From Chloroflexota bacterium (GTDB lineage Bacteria > Chloroflexota > Anaerolineae > UBA1429), in assembly GCA_019873625.1 (NCBI GenBank), contig JAIOAW010000011.1, positions 1 through 64,000 on the forward strand: a DNA stretch of 64,000 bases. The letters run 5' to 3'. A program made the position numbers and the translations under genes. This document shows, piece by piece, positions 24,312-33,163 of this stretch. Position 1 is the first letter of the stretch. Each line of letters begins with the position of its first letter. The notes under the pieces are model-generated. The model ran no database searches and was not told where the DNA came from. It saw only the letters and a program-made list of their open reading frames with translations.

Positions 24312-24843
24312 CCTATTAGGTGAGCGGGATGAGCCGTTCGCTTTTCTCGACCCCGGCCTTCTGGTGGATGGGGACCTGACCTTGACGCTCCGCATCTGCT
24401 TGCCTGGGGACCCTGCCCGGGGCTGGGCGCCGAGTTACGAATTCGAGATGCGCCACACTGAGCGAGGGACCCTCTTGGGGCACATCTCCCTGCGCATCGG
24501 CGAGAACGACCATCTACTCCTTTATGCGGGGCACATCGGCTACGAGGTGCTCCCCGAACATCGTGGCCATCATTATGCAGCGCGCGCGTGCCGGCTCCTT
24601 TTGCCTTTGGCGCTTCGCCACGGGCTGGAGACGGTCTGGATCACCTGCGACCCCGATAATTGGGCCTCGCGGCGCACGTGCGAATTGGCGGGGGCGCGCT
24701 TTGTGGAGATCGTGCGCGTCCCCCCAAGCGACGTGCTCTACTTGATGGGCCACCGTTGGAAGTGCCGCTATCGGCTGGATACCCGCCCTTGGCGGAAGCC
24801 CCATCCGGAGCCGCTGGCGAACGCCCAGCCGAAGGGGCGTTAG
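24298..24843 (+). CDS. GNAT-family N-acetyltransferase
   Basis: The 181-aa protein has the GNAT core: HISLRIGENDHLLLYAGHIGYEV (strand beta-4), LPEHRGHHYAARACRLLLPLAL (the acetyl-CoA-binding Q/RxxGxG/A-like segment), and ITCDPDNWASRRTCELAGARFVE. The substrate is unknown; RimJ/RimL-like proteins have similar late motifs. It overlaps the sensor gene's end by 14 bp and is probably co-transcribed with it. Confidence 0.82.
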   Translation: MMTSSLLGERDEPFAFLDPGLLVDGDLTLTLRICLPGDPARGWAPSYEFEMRHTERGTLLGHISLRIGENDHLLLYAGHIGYEVLPEHRGHHYAARACRLLLPLALRHGLETVWITCDPDNWASRRTCELAGARFVEIVRVPPSDVLYLMGHRWKCRYRLDTRPWRKPHPEPLANAQPKGR

Positions 24844-24918
24844 ATCGTGGCGGCAATAGGGCCTCGCAGCGCTTCCCCAATCCTCAGATACCCATACGCC
24901 CGCAAGAGGTAAACGCTT

Positions 24919-25590
24919 ATGCCCCTTCGCGCCATCCTGTTTGATTTCGACTTTACCCTGGTGGATGCCTCGCTTGGCGTGGTGGAGAGCGTGAATTACG
25001 CCCTGCAGCGGATGGGCCTACCCCCTGCCCCACGGGAGCGCATCCTCCCTACCATTGGCCTTTCGCTCAAAGAGACGCTGATTGCCTTGGCGGGGCCAGA
25101 ACACGCGGGGCGCTTGCGCGCATTTCACGATGCGTTCGTCTCCAAGGCCGACGAGGTGATGACCCCTCTCACGCGTCTCCTCGAACCCACGCCGGGGGTA
25201 CTCCGCACCCTGCGCGCCTGGGGGCTAAAGTTGGCCATCTGCACGAACAAGTACCGTTACCGCGTCGAAGACATCCTGCGGTGCAACGGCCTGGAGGGCG
25301 CCGTAGATGTCATCATCGGGGCAGATGACGTCTCCTACGGTAAGCCGCACCCCGAGCCGTTGGAACGTGCCATGGCAGCCCTTGGGGTAGCCCCCAATGA
25401 GGCCCTCTACGTGGGAGATAGCGCCGCCGATGCCGAGGCGGCCCAGCGCGCGGGCGTGGCCTTTGTGGCGGTGCGCTCGGGTTGCACACCGCACGAGGCG
25501 CTGGAGGCCTTCCCGCGCCTCGCCGAACTGGATGATGTGGGGGAACTGCCGGCCTGGTTGGCCGCGCAAGGGTTCGCCCAAACGCCTTAG
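24919..25590 (+). CDS. HAD-superfamily phosphatase (phosphoglycolate phosphatase-like)
   Basis: The 223-aa protein shows the HAD motifs in order: ILFDFDFTLVDAS (nucleophile Asp and acid Asp), ICTNK (motif II), KPHPEPLERAM with the motif III Lys, and YVGDSAADAEAAQRAG (motif IV). A helical cap between motifs I and II matches subfamily I enzymes such as Gph and PpaX. It ends in a 4-bp convergent overlap with the LysM gene. Confidence 0.88.
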   Translation: MPLRAILFDFDFTLVDASLGVVESVNYALQRMGLPPAPRERILPTIGLSLKETLIALAGPEHAGRLRAFHDAFVSKADEVMTPLTRLLEPTPGVLRTLRAWGLKLAICTNKYRYRVEDILRCNGLEGAVDVIIGADDVSYGKPHPEPLERAMAALGVAPNEALYVGDSAADAEAAQRAGVAFVAVRSGCTPHEALEAFPRLAELDDVGELPAWLAAQGFAQTP

Positions 25591-27335
25591 CGCCAGGTGA
25601 AGACGTGTTCTTCGCTGGGCGGGCTTTGGGGAATCTCGACCGTGCCCTCGGCGGCTAGGCGCACCACGGTAACATCCCAATATACCTGCCGCGAACGCCT
25701 CCCTTCCGGGTAGACGCGATCCGTCAGGCGGTAAGAGGTGGCCTTGGTATAAAAGACCACCGGCGCCTCGCGCTCCCCCTGGCCCCACACGCGCAGGCGA
25801 TACCACTCATCTTCTGCTAAGATGCCCACCGAGGTCCAGTTGAGGAGCGGCAAAACCGTCGCGCCCTGCAAAGAACTGCCGTTCGTCGGCCACAAGGGCA
25901 CGGGGGCGCGGTAGCGAAAGGCCGGCGTGGGCAGGCGCGTCAGCGTGGGCGAAGGGCTGGGCGTGGGCGTAGCCGTGGGGGTTTCGGTAGGCGTCTCCGT
26001 AGGGGTGAGGGTGAGTGCCGCCCCGGCCGAGGGGATGGTCAACACCTGACCAATTTGAAGGAGGGTGCGTTCTGTAATCCCGTTGGCCTTGGCGATCTCG
26101 GCTGTGGAGACGCCGAAGCGCACCGCAATGCTCCCCAGCGTATCTCCCTTGACCACCGTATAGGTGATGGAAACTGGCGTCGCCGTGGGCGTAGGCGTGG
26201 GGAGCGGCGTGCGGTTGCTCGTGGGCGTGGCCTCAGGAAGGGGGGCACCCTCCTCGCCCTCGCTGGGGATGCGCAGGACTTGGCCGATTTGGAGTTTCGT
26301 CTCCAGCGTGATGCCGTTTGCCTCCGCGATGCGCGCCGCCGAGACGTCATACAAGAGCGCGATGCGCCCCAGCGTATCGCCCTTGGCCACGGTATGCACG
26401 CGAGGGGTCGGCGTGGGAGTGGCCGTCGGCGTCACGGTGGCGCCTTGGCGCGCCGCCTCGGCGGCACTGAGGCCGGCCAGGCTCGCCAACCCCAAGCCCG
26501 GCGGCGTCGGCGTGGCCGTGGGTGCCAAAGTCGGCGTGGGCTGTTCCGTGGGGGTAACCGAGGGCGTAGGGATCAGGGCCGCCGCGAGCGGCTGTTCGCT
26601 CCCCTTCGCGGGGGGGATGAGGAGTTCCTGCCCGAGTTGCAGAATCGAATCCTCTTTGATGCCATTGAGCGCTGCGATTTCGGCCACGGTTACGTCATAT
26701 TGGGCGGCGATGCGCCCGAGGATATCCCCCTTGGCCACCACGTGCACCCGCAGCGTGGGCGTGGCCGAAGGCGCCTCGAGCGGGGCAGATGGGGCCGTTG
26801 CCGCCGGTGAAGCCGTAACCTCAGCATTTGTCGGCACCGGCGTGGGCGAAAGCCCGGTGGGGATGGCCGTGATGCTCGGCGTAACCGTTGGCGTGGCCGT
26901 AGGCCGCCGCGTGGCCGCGCGGGTAGGGCTGGCGGAGGCGGCCAGGGAAGGCGTCAGCGAAGGGGAGGGAATCTCGAGGAGGGCCTGAGCGGCCTGGGAG
27001 GCCACCTTTTTCACAGTGCCGGCCAAGCCGCTGGTCGGGAGGGCTGACCCTACCCGCCAGATTTGCCACCCCCCGAATGCCATGAGAGCGACAACCCCCA
27101 CCGCGAGGAACGCAAGCCGCCAGGGCACGCGGCGCTGAGGCGCAGCACTCACGCGCGGCGCCCCACAGATGAGGCAGACGGTATCTTCGGGTGCATAACG
27201 CGCCCCACACGAGGGGCAGTGCTCGGAGATTTTCGGCGTTTCGAGGGTGGCGCCGCACACTGGGCACACAGCCACGCCCTGTTGCACACGGGCCTTGCAG
27301 GCACGGCACCGCCTTTGGCTTAAGAAAGGTAACAT
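25587..27335 (-). CDS. Zinc-ribbon, membrane-anchored protein with three LysM domains
   Basis: The 582-aa protein starts with two zinc-ribbon modules (CRACKARVQQGVAVCPVCG and CPSCGARYAPEDTVCLICG). A single membrane helix follows (about 95-115, RLAFLAVGVVALMAFGGWQIW), then Thr/Pro-rich linkers separating three LysM domains, each of the form HxVAKGDxLGRIA...LQIGQxLxIP. A C-terminal fibronectin-like domain ends the protein (WPTNGSSLQGATVLPLLNW). The ribbons would be cytoplasmic and LysM outside, binding N-acetylglucosamine polymers. Start: ATG at 27335, ten bases after the HD gene stop; an extended frame to 27440 overlaps that gene. Confidence 0.82.
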   Translation of the reverse strand: MLPFLSQRRCRACKARVQQGVAVCPVCGATLETPKISEHCPSCGARYAPEDTVCLICGAPRVSAAPQRRVPWRLAFLAVGVVALMAFGGWQIWRVGSALPTSGLAGTVKKVASQAAQALLEIPSPSLTPSLAASASPTRAATRRPTATPTVTPSITAIPTGLSPTPVPTNAEVTASPAATAPSAPLEAPSATPTLRVHVVAKGDILGRIAAQYDVTVAEIAALNGIKEDSILQLGQELLIPPAKGSEQPLAAALIPTPSVTPTEQPTPTLAPTATPTPPGLGLASLAGLSAAEAARQGATVTPTATPTPTPRVHTVAKGDTLGRIALLYDVSAARIAEANGITLETKLQIGQVLRIPSEGEEGAPLPEATPTSNRTPLPTPTPTATPVSITYTVVKGDTLGSIAVRFGVSTAEIAKANGITERTLLQIGQVLTIPSAGAALTLTPTETPTETPTATPTPSPSPTLTRLPTPAFRYRAPVPLWPTNGSSLQGATVLPLLNWTSVGILAEDEWYRLRVWGQGEREAPVVFYTKATSYRLTDRVYPEGRRSRQVYWDVTVVRLAAEGTVEIPQSPPSEEHVFTWR

Positions 27336-27345
27336 CGCACTCTCA

Positions 27346-27942
27346 TCAATCGGTCTGGCCCGTTTCGCCCTTTGAGCCGGCCAGGCCCAATTCCTCGGCA
27401 ATGGGTTTGAGCGCCTCGATAACAAAGGCGATGTGCTCATTAAGGTCCACGCCGAGTTCGGCCGCGCCGCGCTCGATTTCTTCGCGGTTCACACCGCGTG
27501 CGAAGGCCTTATCCTTCCACTTTTTGCGCACGGAACTCGCCTGCAAGTTGGCGATATCCTTATCGGGCCGCACCAACACGCAGGCGGCGATGAGGCCGGT
27601 CAGTTCGTCTACCGCAAAAAGCGCCTTCGCCATCCGCGTTTCGCGGGGGACGTTCAGATAGGAGGCATGCCCCTTCACGGCGTCAATGATCTCTTGGGGC
27701 CAGCCCATCTCCTCAAGGATGCGCACCCCAGCCATCGGGTGGTGCTCCAGGCTGATCTCCGGGTGCTCTTCGTAGTCGAAATCGTGGATCAAGCCGGCAA
27801 TCCCCCACAATTCCTCATCCTCGCCATATTTGGCGGCATAGGCGCGCATCGCCGCTTCTACCGCCAAGGCGTGCTTGATAAGGCTAGGGTTATGCGTGTG
27901 CTCGGTGAGCAAAGCCCAGGCTTCTTCCCGCGTCGGTTTCAC
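27346..27942 (-). CDS. HD-domain metal-dependent hydrolase
   Basis: The 198-aa protein carries an HD domain: HTHNPSLIKHALAVEAAMRAYA (first His), GIAGLIHDFDYEEHPE (HD pair) and HHPMAGVRILEEMGWP, with a closing ITGLIA-like helix. These uncharacterised proteins (often annotated HDIG/HDOD-type hydrolases) probably cut a phosphomonoester or nucleotide. The operon partner downstream is the LysM protein; rph lies 46 bp upstream. Confidence 0.85.
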   Translation of the reverse strand: MKPTREEAWALLTEHTHNPSLIKHALAVEAAMRAYAAKYGEDEELWGIAGLIHDFDYEEHPEISLEHHPMAGVRILEEMGWPQEIIDAVKGHASYLNVPRETRMAKALFAVDELTGLIAACVLVRPDKDIANLQASSVRKKWKDKAFARGVNREEIERGAAELGVDLNEHIAFVIEALKPIAEELGLAGSKGETGQTD

Positions 27943-27988
27943 GGTAACCTCCTGGAATTCAGCAGCCGTCAGCGCGCAGCCGCTGGGT

Positions 27989-28702
27989 TTACTTTACAAT
28001 ATTGGCTTGCAATGTCAAGAGGTGGGCAATCCCCTCGCGCGCCAAGGCCAAAAGGGTCTCCAACTGGCCTGGCCCAAACGTGGCGCCCTCGGCCGAACAC
28101 TGCACTTCTACATATTCGCCGGCGCCGTTCATTACGATGTTGCAATCCACCTGGGCGCGCGAATCCTCGGCGTAGCAAAGGTCGAGAAGGGGCACGCCCT
28201 CCACGAGGCCCACACTCACCGCGGCCACCGGAGCGCGAAAGACCTCTGGCCCGAGGAGGCCATTTTCTATCAGGCGTTGCAGCGCCAGGCGTAACGCCAC
28301 ATAGCCCCCGGTGATGGAGGCCGTGCGCGTTCCGCCATCCGCCTGGAGCACGTCGCAATCCACCGTAACCATCCGTTCGCCCAGGGCAGCGAGGTCCACG
28401 GCGGCCCGCAGCGAGCGGCCGATGAGCCGGCGGATCTCCTGCGTGCGCCCGGAGAGGTGATCCACCTCGCGCGGGCTGCGCGGCGAGGTGGAACCGGGTA
28501 ACATCGCATACTCGGCGGTTACCCACCCCGTGCCGCGGCCGGCCATCCACGGGGGCACCGTATCGGAGATGGAGGCCGTGCACAGGACGATGGTCTTCCC
28601 CCACGTGATGAGGGCGGAGCCATCGGGCGCTTCCAAAAAGTTCGGCTCGATGCGGACGGGCCGCAAGGCGTTCGGCAGTCGGCCATCTATGCGCCGTTCC
28701 AT
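27989..28702 (-). CDS. rph: Ribonuclease PH
   Basis: RNase PH trims tRNA 3' ends by phosphorolysis. The 237-aa protein has the family length and motifs: [76 protein letters not shown] and [21 protein letters not shown]. It begins inside the iorB end (16-bp overlap). Confidence 0.96.
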   Translation of the reverse strand: MERRIDGRLPNALRPVRIEPNFLEAPDGSALITWGKTIVLCTASISDTVPPWMAGRGTGWVTAEYAMLPGSTSPRSPREVDHLSGRTQEIRRLIGRSLRAAVDLAALGERMVTVDCDVLQADGGTRTASITGGYVALRLALQRLIENGLLGPEVFRAPVAAVSVGLVEGVPLLDLCYAEDSRAQVDCNIVMNGAGEYVEVQCSAEGATFGPGQLETLLALAREGIAHLLTLQANIVK

Positions 28703-29292
28703 CCCAGGCCCCTTTCATCAATGTAGGCCCACCCCTGGTGGAAGGCCTCCAGGTTCATCGCGGTGGTGCGTTCGGGCACGCGCCGGCGGATCACCTCTTC
28801 CCATACCGTCGCACCGATGGGGAGGAATCGGGCCAGGGCGCCGATGAGGACCACGTTATTCACCCGCGCGCTGCCCGCTTGCTGGGCAAGCGCCATAGCC
28901 GGCACGAGCACGCGGTTCGCTGAGGCAAAGGCGGCCGCCTGCACCTCCTCGCCGGGGTAGGGCATCAGGCCCGCGCTCACCACGAGCGGCGGGATGCGGT
29001 AATCGTTGATGAGCGCCACGCCCCCCGGCCTCAGCCAATGGGTATAGCGCAGGGCCTCCAGCCGCTCAAAGGCGAGGAGGTAATCCACCTCGCCCTGGGG
29101 GATAAGAGGCGAGAACACCTCTTCGGCCCAACGCACCTGGCTGATGACGCTCCCGCCCCGCTGGGCCATGCCGTGCACTTCGGATTTTTTGACATCCAGC
29201 CCCGCCGCCACGCCAGCCAAGGCGATGAGATCCGCCGCAAGGAGCGTCCCCTGGCCGCCCACGCCCGCCACAAGGAAATTCGCCCGCATCAT
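28687..29292 (-). CDS. iorB: Indolepyruvate:ferredoxin oxidoreductase, beta subunit
   Basis: IorB is the gamma-type subunit of a 2-keto acid:ferredoxin oxidoreductase that decarboxylates aryl pyruvates from aromatic amino acids. The 201-aa protein contains [20 protein letters not shown] and [16 protein letters not shown], the signature of this subunit. The ATG at 29292 follows GGAGG by seven bases and overlaps iorA by 4 bp; the longer frame to 29361 lies in iorA. The AB order and overlap match other organisms. Confidence 0.92.
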   Translation of the reverse strand: MMRANFLVAGVGGQGTLLAADLIALAGVAAGLDVKKSEVHGMAQRGGSVISQVRWAEEVFSPLIPQGEVDYLLAFERLEALRYTHWLRPGGVALINDYRIPPLVVSAGLMPYPGEEVQAAAFASANRVLVPAMALAQQAGSARVNNVVLIGALARFLPIGATVWEEVIRRRVPERTTAMNLEAFHQGWAYIDERGLGWNGA

Positions 29293-31085
29293 CGGCGCAC
29301 CTCCTCCCCCTCCTGGGGCGAGACGGCCTGCGCTGGGCAGAGTTGTTGGCAGATGCCGCACCCCGCGCAGAGGAGCGGGTCAATCTCCGCCACGGGGCGG
29401 CCATTTTGGGCCTGGTGCGTGGCGCTCTGAGAAAGCGCCGGGCAACCAAGGCTCAAACAAAGGCCGCAACCGAGGCAGGCCTCCGCGCGGACGGCCATCG
29501 GGGCCCGTTTGAAGCGTACCTCCGGCAGGAGCGCACAGGGGCGACTGGCGATGAGCACGGCCGGCTCATCGATCTCGAGATAGGCGCGCAGGGTCCGTTC
29601 GAGGGTCTCCAGGTCATAGGGGTCCACCGTGGCCACATAGCGGATTCCAAGTGCCCGCACTAGGGTCTCGAGATGCACAGGCGGGGCGGGTTGCCCTTGC
29701 AATGTGTGGCCCGTGCCGGGGTGATCTTGATGGCCCGTCATCGCCGTGGTGCGGTTATCGAGGATGATCGTCACCGTTTTGCCGCCGTTGTAGGCGATGT
29801 TCAAGAGCGCCGGGATGCCGGCATGGAGAAACGTCGAATCTCCGATGACGGCGACGTTCTTTTGCGTGATGCCCGCCTTGGCCACGCCGTGGGCCACGCC
29901 GATGCTTGCCCCCATACACCCCGTGGAATGCACGGCGCTGAGCGGGGGCGCGAAGCCCAACGTGTAACAGCCGATATCCCCGTTGACCACGACCTTGAGT
30001 TTGCGCAGGGTTATGTACACCGGCCGATGGGGGCACCCTGGGCAGAGCACGGGCGGCCTCGGCGGGAGATTGGCAATCGGCGCGGCCCTCGGTTCGGGGC
30101 TTACGGGCAAGAGGCCGGCCCTTTGCGCGCAATCCCGCACCTGCTCCGGGGTGAACTCGCCCACGGCGGGGAAGATGCTCTTCCCCTCACAGGGAATGCC
30201 CAGAAGGCGAATCTCCTCCTCCAAGAAGGGATCCAGCTCTTCAAGGACGATGAGCCGTTCGACGCCTTGGGCAAACTCGGCCACCAACCGCGCCGGGATG
30301 GGATAGGTCATCCCCAGGCGCAAAAAAGAAGCCCCAGGGAACACCTCTCGTGCGTATTGGTAGGCCACCCCGCAGGAGACGATCCCCAGCCGCCGGTCCC
30401 CCCATTCGAGGCGGTTCACCTCCAAGGTATTGGCATATTCCGCCAAACGCACGATGCGCTCTTCCATCACCGGGTGGCGCTGGCGCGCATAGGCCGGCAC
30501 CATCACATATTTCGGGGCGTCTATGCGGTAGGGGCGGGGCGTACTGTTCGCCTCAAGAGGGCGGTCTGGCCCTAGGGTCACAAGGCTTGAGGAGTGGGAG
30601 ATGCGCGTCGTCAAGCGCACCATCACGGGCGTATCGAAGGCCTCGCTCAATGCAAAAGCAAGGCCGACCATCTTCTTGGCCTCTTGGCTATCGGAGGGTT
30701 CCAGGCAGGGGACGCGCGCGAACTTGGCATAGCGGCGGCTATCCTGCTCGCCCTGAGAACTGTGCATTCCGGGGTCATCGGCTACAGCGATGACGAGACC
30801 GGCCTCAAGGCCCGTCATCGCGGCGTAAAAGAGGGCATCTGCCGCCACGTTGAGGCCCACGTGTTTCATCACGGCCATAGCGCGTTGGCCCGCATAGGCC
30901 GCGCCAATGGCCACGTCGAGGGCGACTTTCTCGTTAGGCGACCATTCGGCGTATACGCCGGGCATAGGCGCCAAGGTTTCCAAAATCTCGGTGCTGGGGG
31001 TGCCGGGATACCCGGCCGCAACGGCTACCCCTGCTTCCCACGCACCCCGGGCGAGGGCCTGGTTGCCAGATAGGAGTTGCTTCAA
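29289..31085 (-). CDS. iorA: Indolepyruvate:ferredoxin oxidoreductase, alpha subunit
   Basis: IorA carries the thiamine diphosphate site and two 4Fe-4S clusters. The 598-aa product has the N-terminal pyrimidine-binding domain (GYPGTPSTEILETL), the TPP domain with GDIGCYTLG and GDSTFLHAGIPALLNIAYNGGKT, and a C-terminal ferredoxin part with CLGCGLCLSLGCP and CAGCGICQQLCP. Start: TTG at 31085, six bases after GAGGG, giving LKQLLSGNQALARG as the conserved beginning; the ORF to 31178 adds 31 unconserved residues. It supports anaerobic use or synthesis of aromatic amino acids. Confidence 0.92.
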   Translation of the reverse strand: MKQLLSGNQALARGAWEAGVAVAAGYPGTPSTEILETLAPMPGVYAEWSPNEKVALDVAIGAAYAGQRAMAVMKHVGLNVAADALFYAAMTGLEAGLVIAVADDPGMHSSQGEQDSRRYAKFARVPCLEPSDSQEAKKMVGLAFALSEAFDTPVMVRLTTRISHSSSLVTLGPDRPLEANSTPRPYRIDAPKYVMVPAYARQRHPVMEERIVRLAEYANTLEVNRLEWGDRRLGIVSCGVAYQYAREVFPGASFLRLGMTYPIPARLVAEFAQGVERLIVLEELDPFLEEEIRLLGIPCEGKSIFPAVGEFTPEQVRDCAQRAGLLPVSPEPRAAPIANLPPRPPVLCPGCPHRPVYITLRKLKVVVNGDIGCYTLGFAPPLSAVHSTGCMGASIGVAHGVAKAGITQKNVAVIGDSTFLHAGIPALLNIAYNGGKTVTIILDNRTTAMTGHQDHPGTGHTLQGQPAPPVHLETLVRALGIRYVATVDPYDLETLERTLRAYLEIDEPAVLIASRPCALLPEVRFKRAPMAVRAEACLGCGLCLSLGCPALSQSATHQAQNGRPVAEIDPLLCAGCGICQQLCPAQAVSPQEGEEVRR

Positions 31086-31132
31086 CGATTTCCCTCTCGG
31101 TTTTAGGTTGGGCTTTGGGGGGAAAGGAAGCC

Positions 31133-31612
31133 CTAGCCGGCACGCCACGCCGCCAAGATAGTCTCTTGGCGCGCCCACATCTGGCGTTCGCTTTCCTCAT
31201 CGGCATGGTCATACCCCAAAAGGTGCAAGCACCCATGCACGACGAGGAGCGCGAGTTCATCCTCTATGGCGTGCCCTTGCTCAGCCGCCTGCCGAGCGGC
31301 CGTCGGAAACGAGATGATCACGTCGCCGAGGTAGTCTGCCGCCTCTTCTTCGGGTACGATGAACGGCTCAGCAGACCCCTCCGCCGGGAAGGACAGGACG
31401 TCCGTCGGGGCATCGTTGCCCAGAAAATCGCGGTTCAGGGCACGGATCTCTTCATCGCCCGTGATGACAAGCGTTACGCCGCCGCGTGTGCGCCCCTCCG
31501 CCCGGAGCACGGCCTCCACCAAGCCGCCTAGCCAAGCCTCCGAGAGCGCCTCGCGATACGGCTCATCTATCTGCACCTCGATGGAAAGGGCCTGCTCGGC
31601 GTGATCCGTCAT
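31133..31612 (-). CDS. ybeY: Endoribonuclease YbeY
   Basis: YbeY is a zinc RNase needed for 16S rRNA 3'-end maturation. The 159-aa protein has the metal-binding motif HGCLHLLGYDHADEESERQM (three His) and ITGDEEIRALNRDFLGNDAPTDVLSFP upstream. The ATG overlaps the plsC stop (ATGA), so the longer frame to 32095 is rejected. Confidence 0.95.
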   Translation of the reverse strand: MTDHAEQALSIEVQIDEPYREALSEAWLGGLVEAVLRAEGRTRGGVTLVITGDEEIRALNRDFLGNDAPTDVLSFPAEGSAEPFIVPEEEAADYLGDVIISFPTAARQAAEQGHAIEDELALLVVHGCLHLLGYDHADEESERQMWARQETILAAWRAG

Positions 31613-32343
31613 ACGGGCAGTACCTGCAAATCGCCCCGCTCGCCGGCCAAATAGGCCGCGATGCGCTCGGCATACACCCCGCGATAGCGCTCCGGCAGGT
31701 ATTGACCGATCTGCACCATCACCAAATCCGCCAGTTCCTGGAGTTGATCCGTCGTAACCTTGCCGGAGAGTTGCGGCAAGCGGAAGGGCTTGCCGATGAC
31801 GACGTGGCATTCCGGTCGCCGCAGGTGGCGCCACTCGCCCACGCGTTCCACGCCCCAATGCGCCACCGGCACGATGACCGCATTGACCCTTTGGGCAATG
31901 TAGGCCACGCCGGGCTTGGCGCGTTGCATCGCGCCCGTCTTGCTGCGCGTCCCCTCTGGGGCGATGGCCAGCATCGTGCCCGATTCGAGGACGTCCATAC
32001 AGGCCTTGAGCGCCCGACGGTCCACCTCGCCGCGCTTGACAAAGATCACCCCGGCGAGTTTGAGAAAGGTGTTGATGACGATGTGATCGCGCCACTTGCC
32101 CGCGGCCAGGGTGACGATTTTGCGCGAGACGGCGGTAGCCACCACGCCGGGGTCAAACAGGTGCAGGTGGTTCACCACCAAGATGGCCGGCCCGCTCGGG
32201 GGGATGTTCTCCATCCCCTCGGCGTGGTAGCGGTAGACAATCCGCACCAGGCCGCTGATGATGAACCGCAGTAAACGGTACACAAGCGCCCCGCTGCGGT
32301 AATACGGGCTGGTGCGCTTCCTAGCCAAGGCTGTAACGGTCAC
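31609..32343 (-). CDS. plsC: 1-acyl-sn-glycerol-3-phosphate acyltransferase
   Basis: PlsC makes phosphatidic acid from lysophosphatidic acid at the membrane. The 244-aa protein contains VVNHLHLFDPGV (the H-x4-D catalytic motif), FVKRGEVDRRAL and IAPEGTRSKTGAM (EGTR motif), followed by IVPVAHWGVE. A hydrophobic N-terminal segment (YRLLRFIISGLVRIVY) suits membrane binding. It is coupled to ybeY. A PlsY-like gene lies at 36.4 kb. Confidence 0.92.
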   Translation of the reverse strand: MTVTALARKRTSPYYRSGALVYRLLRFIISGLVRIVYRYHAEGMENIPPSGPAILVVNHLHLFDPGVVATAVSRKIVTLAAGKWRDHIVINTFLKLAGVIFVKRGEVDRRALKACMDVLESGTMLAIAPEGTRSKTGAMQRAKPGVAYIAQRVNAVIVPVAHWGVERVGEWRHLRRPECHVVIGKPFRLPQLSGKVTTDQLQELADLVMVQIGQYLPERYRGVYAERIAAYLAGERGDLQVLPV

Positions 32344-32436
32344 AGCATAACCCCTTGTATCAAAAGGCTTGAGGCGAATACCACACCCATTTTACCACAA
32401 GCCCTTTGGAAGGCAATATCCAAGCCTCGGACCATC

Positions 32437-33135
32437 CTAGGTCTTATCCATCTCCCCGGCGTGAGGATCCGTTTGAATCGCCTTGCGCAAGCGCGCCGCA
32501 TTCTCTGAGATGCTCGCCCCCGGCCAAAAGAGGCTGCTCGTCCCCCCCACCAGGATGTTGGCGCCCGCCTGGATCATCCGGGGCGCCGCCTCGAAACTCA
32601 CATTGCCATCCACCTCGATATCCAAATCCAGGCCGCGCGCCTGAAGCATCGCGCGTGCCTCAGCGACCTTGCGCAGTGTGGCGGGCACGAGTTTTTGGCC
32701 GGTGAAACCGGGGTTCACCGTCATAATGAGGAGGAGGTCGAGATCTTCTAGGATGTATTCAAGCGTACAGAGCGGCGTGGCCGGGTTGAGCGCCACGCCG
32801 GCGCGCGCCCCCAAGGCACGAATCTCCGCCAGGGTGCGTTGCAGGTGCCGCGTCGCCTCTTGATGCACGATCACATACGCCGCCCCCGCCTCGATGAAGC
32901 GTGCCACATACCGCTCAGGCGCCTCGACCATCAGGTGCACGTCCATCGGGAGCGTGCAGACTCGGCGCACGGCCCGCATCATATCCAGGTTGAGCGCAAA
33001 GTTGGGCACAAAGGCCCCATCCATTATGTCAATATGGAGCATCTCCACGCCGGCCTCGGCGATAGCCCTGAGGTCGCGCTCCAAGTGGAGCCAATCGGCG
33101 CAAGCGAGCGAGGCGCTCAAACGCAGGGGCGGCAT
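32437..33135 (-). CDS. rpe: Ribulose-phosphate 3-epimerase family protein
   Basis: This TIM-barrel enzyme interconverts ribulose-5-phosphate and xylulose-5-phosphate or a related pair. The 232-aa product has LRLSASLACADWLHLERDL, MLHIDIMDGAFVPNFALN (metal His and Asp), MDVHLMVEAPERYV, LLIMTVNPGFTGQKLV, IEVDGNVSFE and ANILVGGTSSLF. The usual pattern is VDGGV; here it is VDGNV, and GTSSLF replaces G-S/T-A-I/V-F, so it may act on a different ketose phosphate. Start at ATG 33135 after GGAGG. Confidence 0.88.
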   Translation of the reverse strand: MPPLRLSASLACADWLHLERDLRAIAEAGVEMLHIDIMDGAFVPNFALNLDMMRAVRRVCTLPMDVHLMVEAPERYVARFIEAGAAYVIVHQEATRHLQRTLAEIRALGARAGVALNPATPLCTLEYILEDLDLLLIMTVNPGFTGQKLVPATLRKVAEARAMLQARGLDLDIEVDGNVSFEAAPRMIQAGANILVGGTSSLFWPGASISENAARLRKAIQTDPHAGEMDKT

Positions 33136-33163
33136 AGCCAAGCCTCCAGCAGCGCGACCCTTT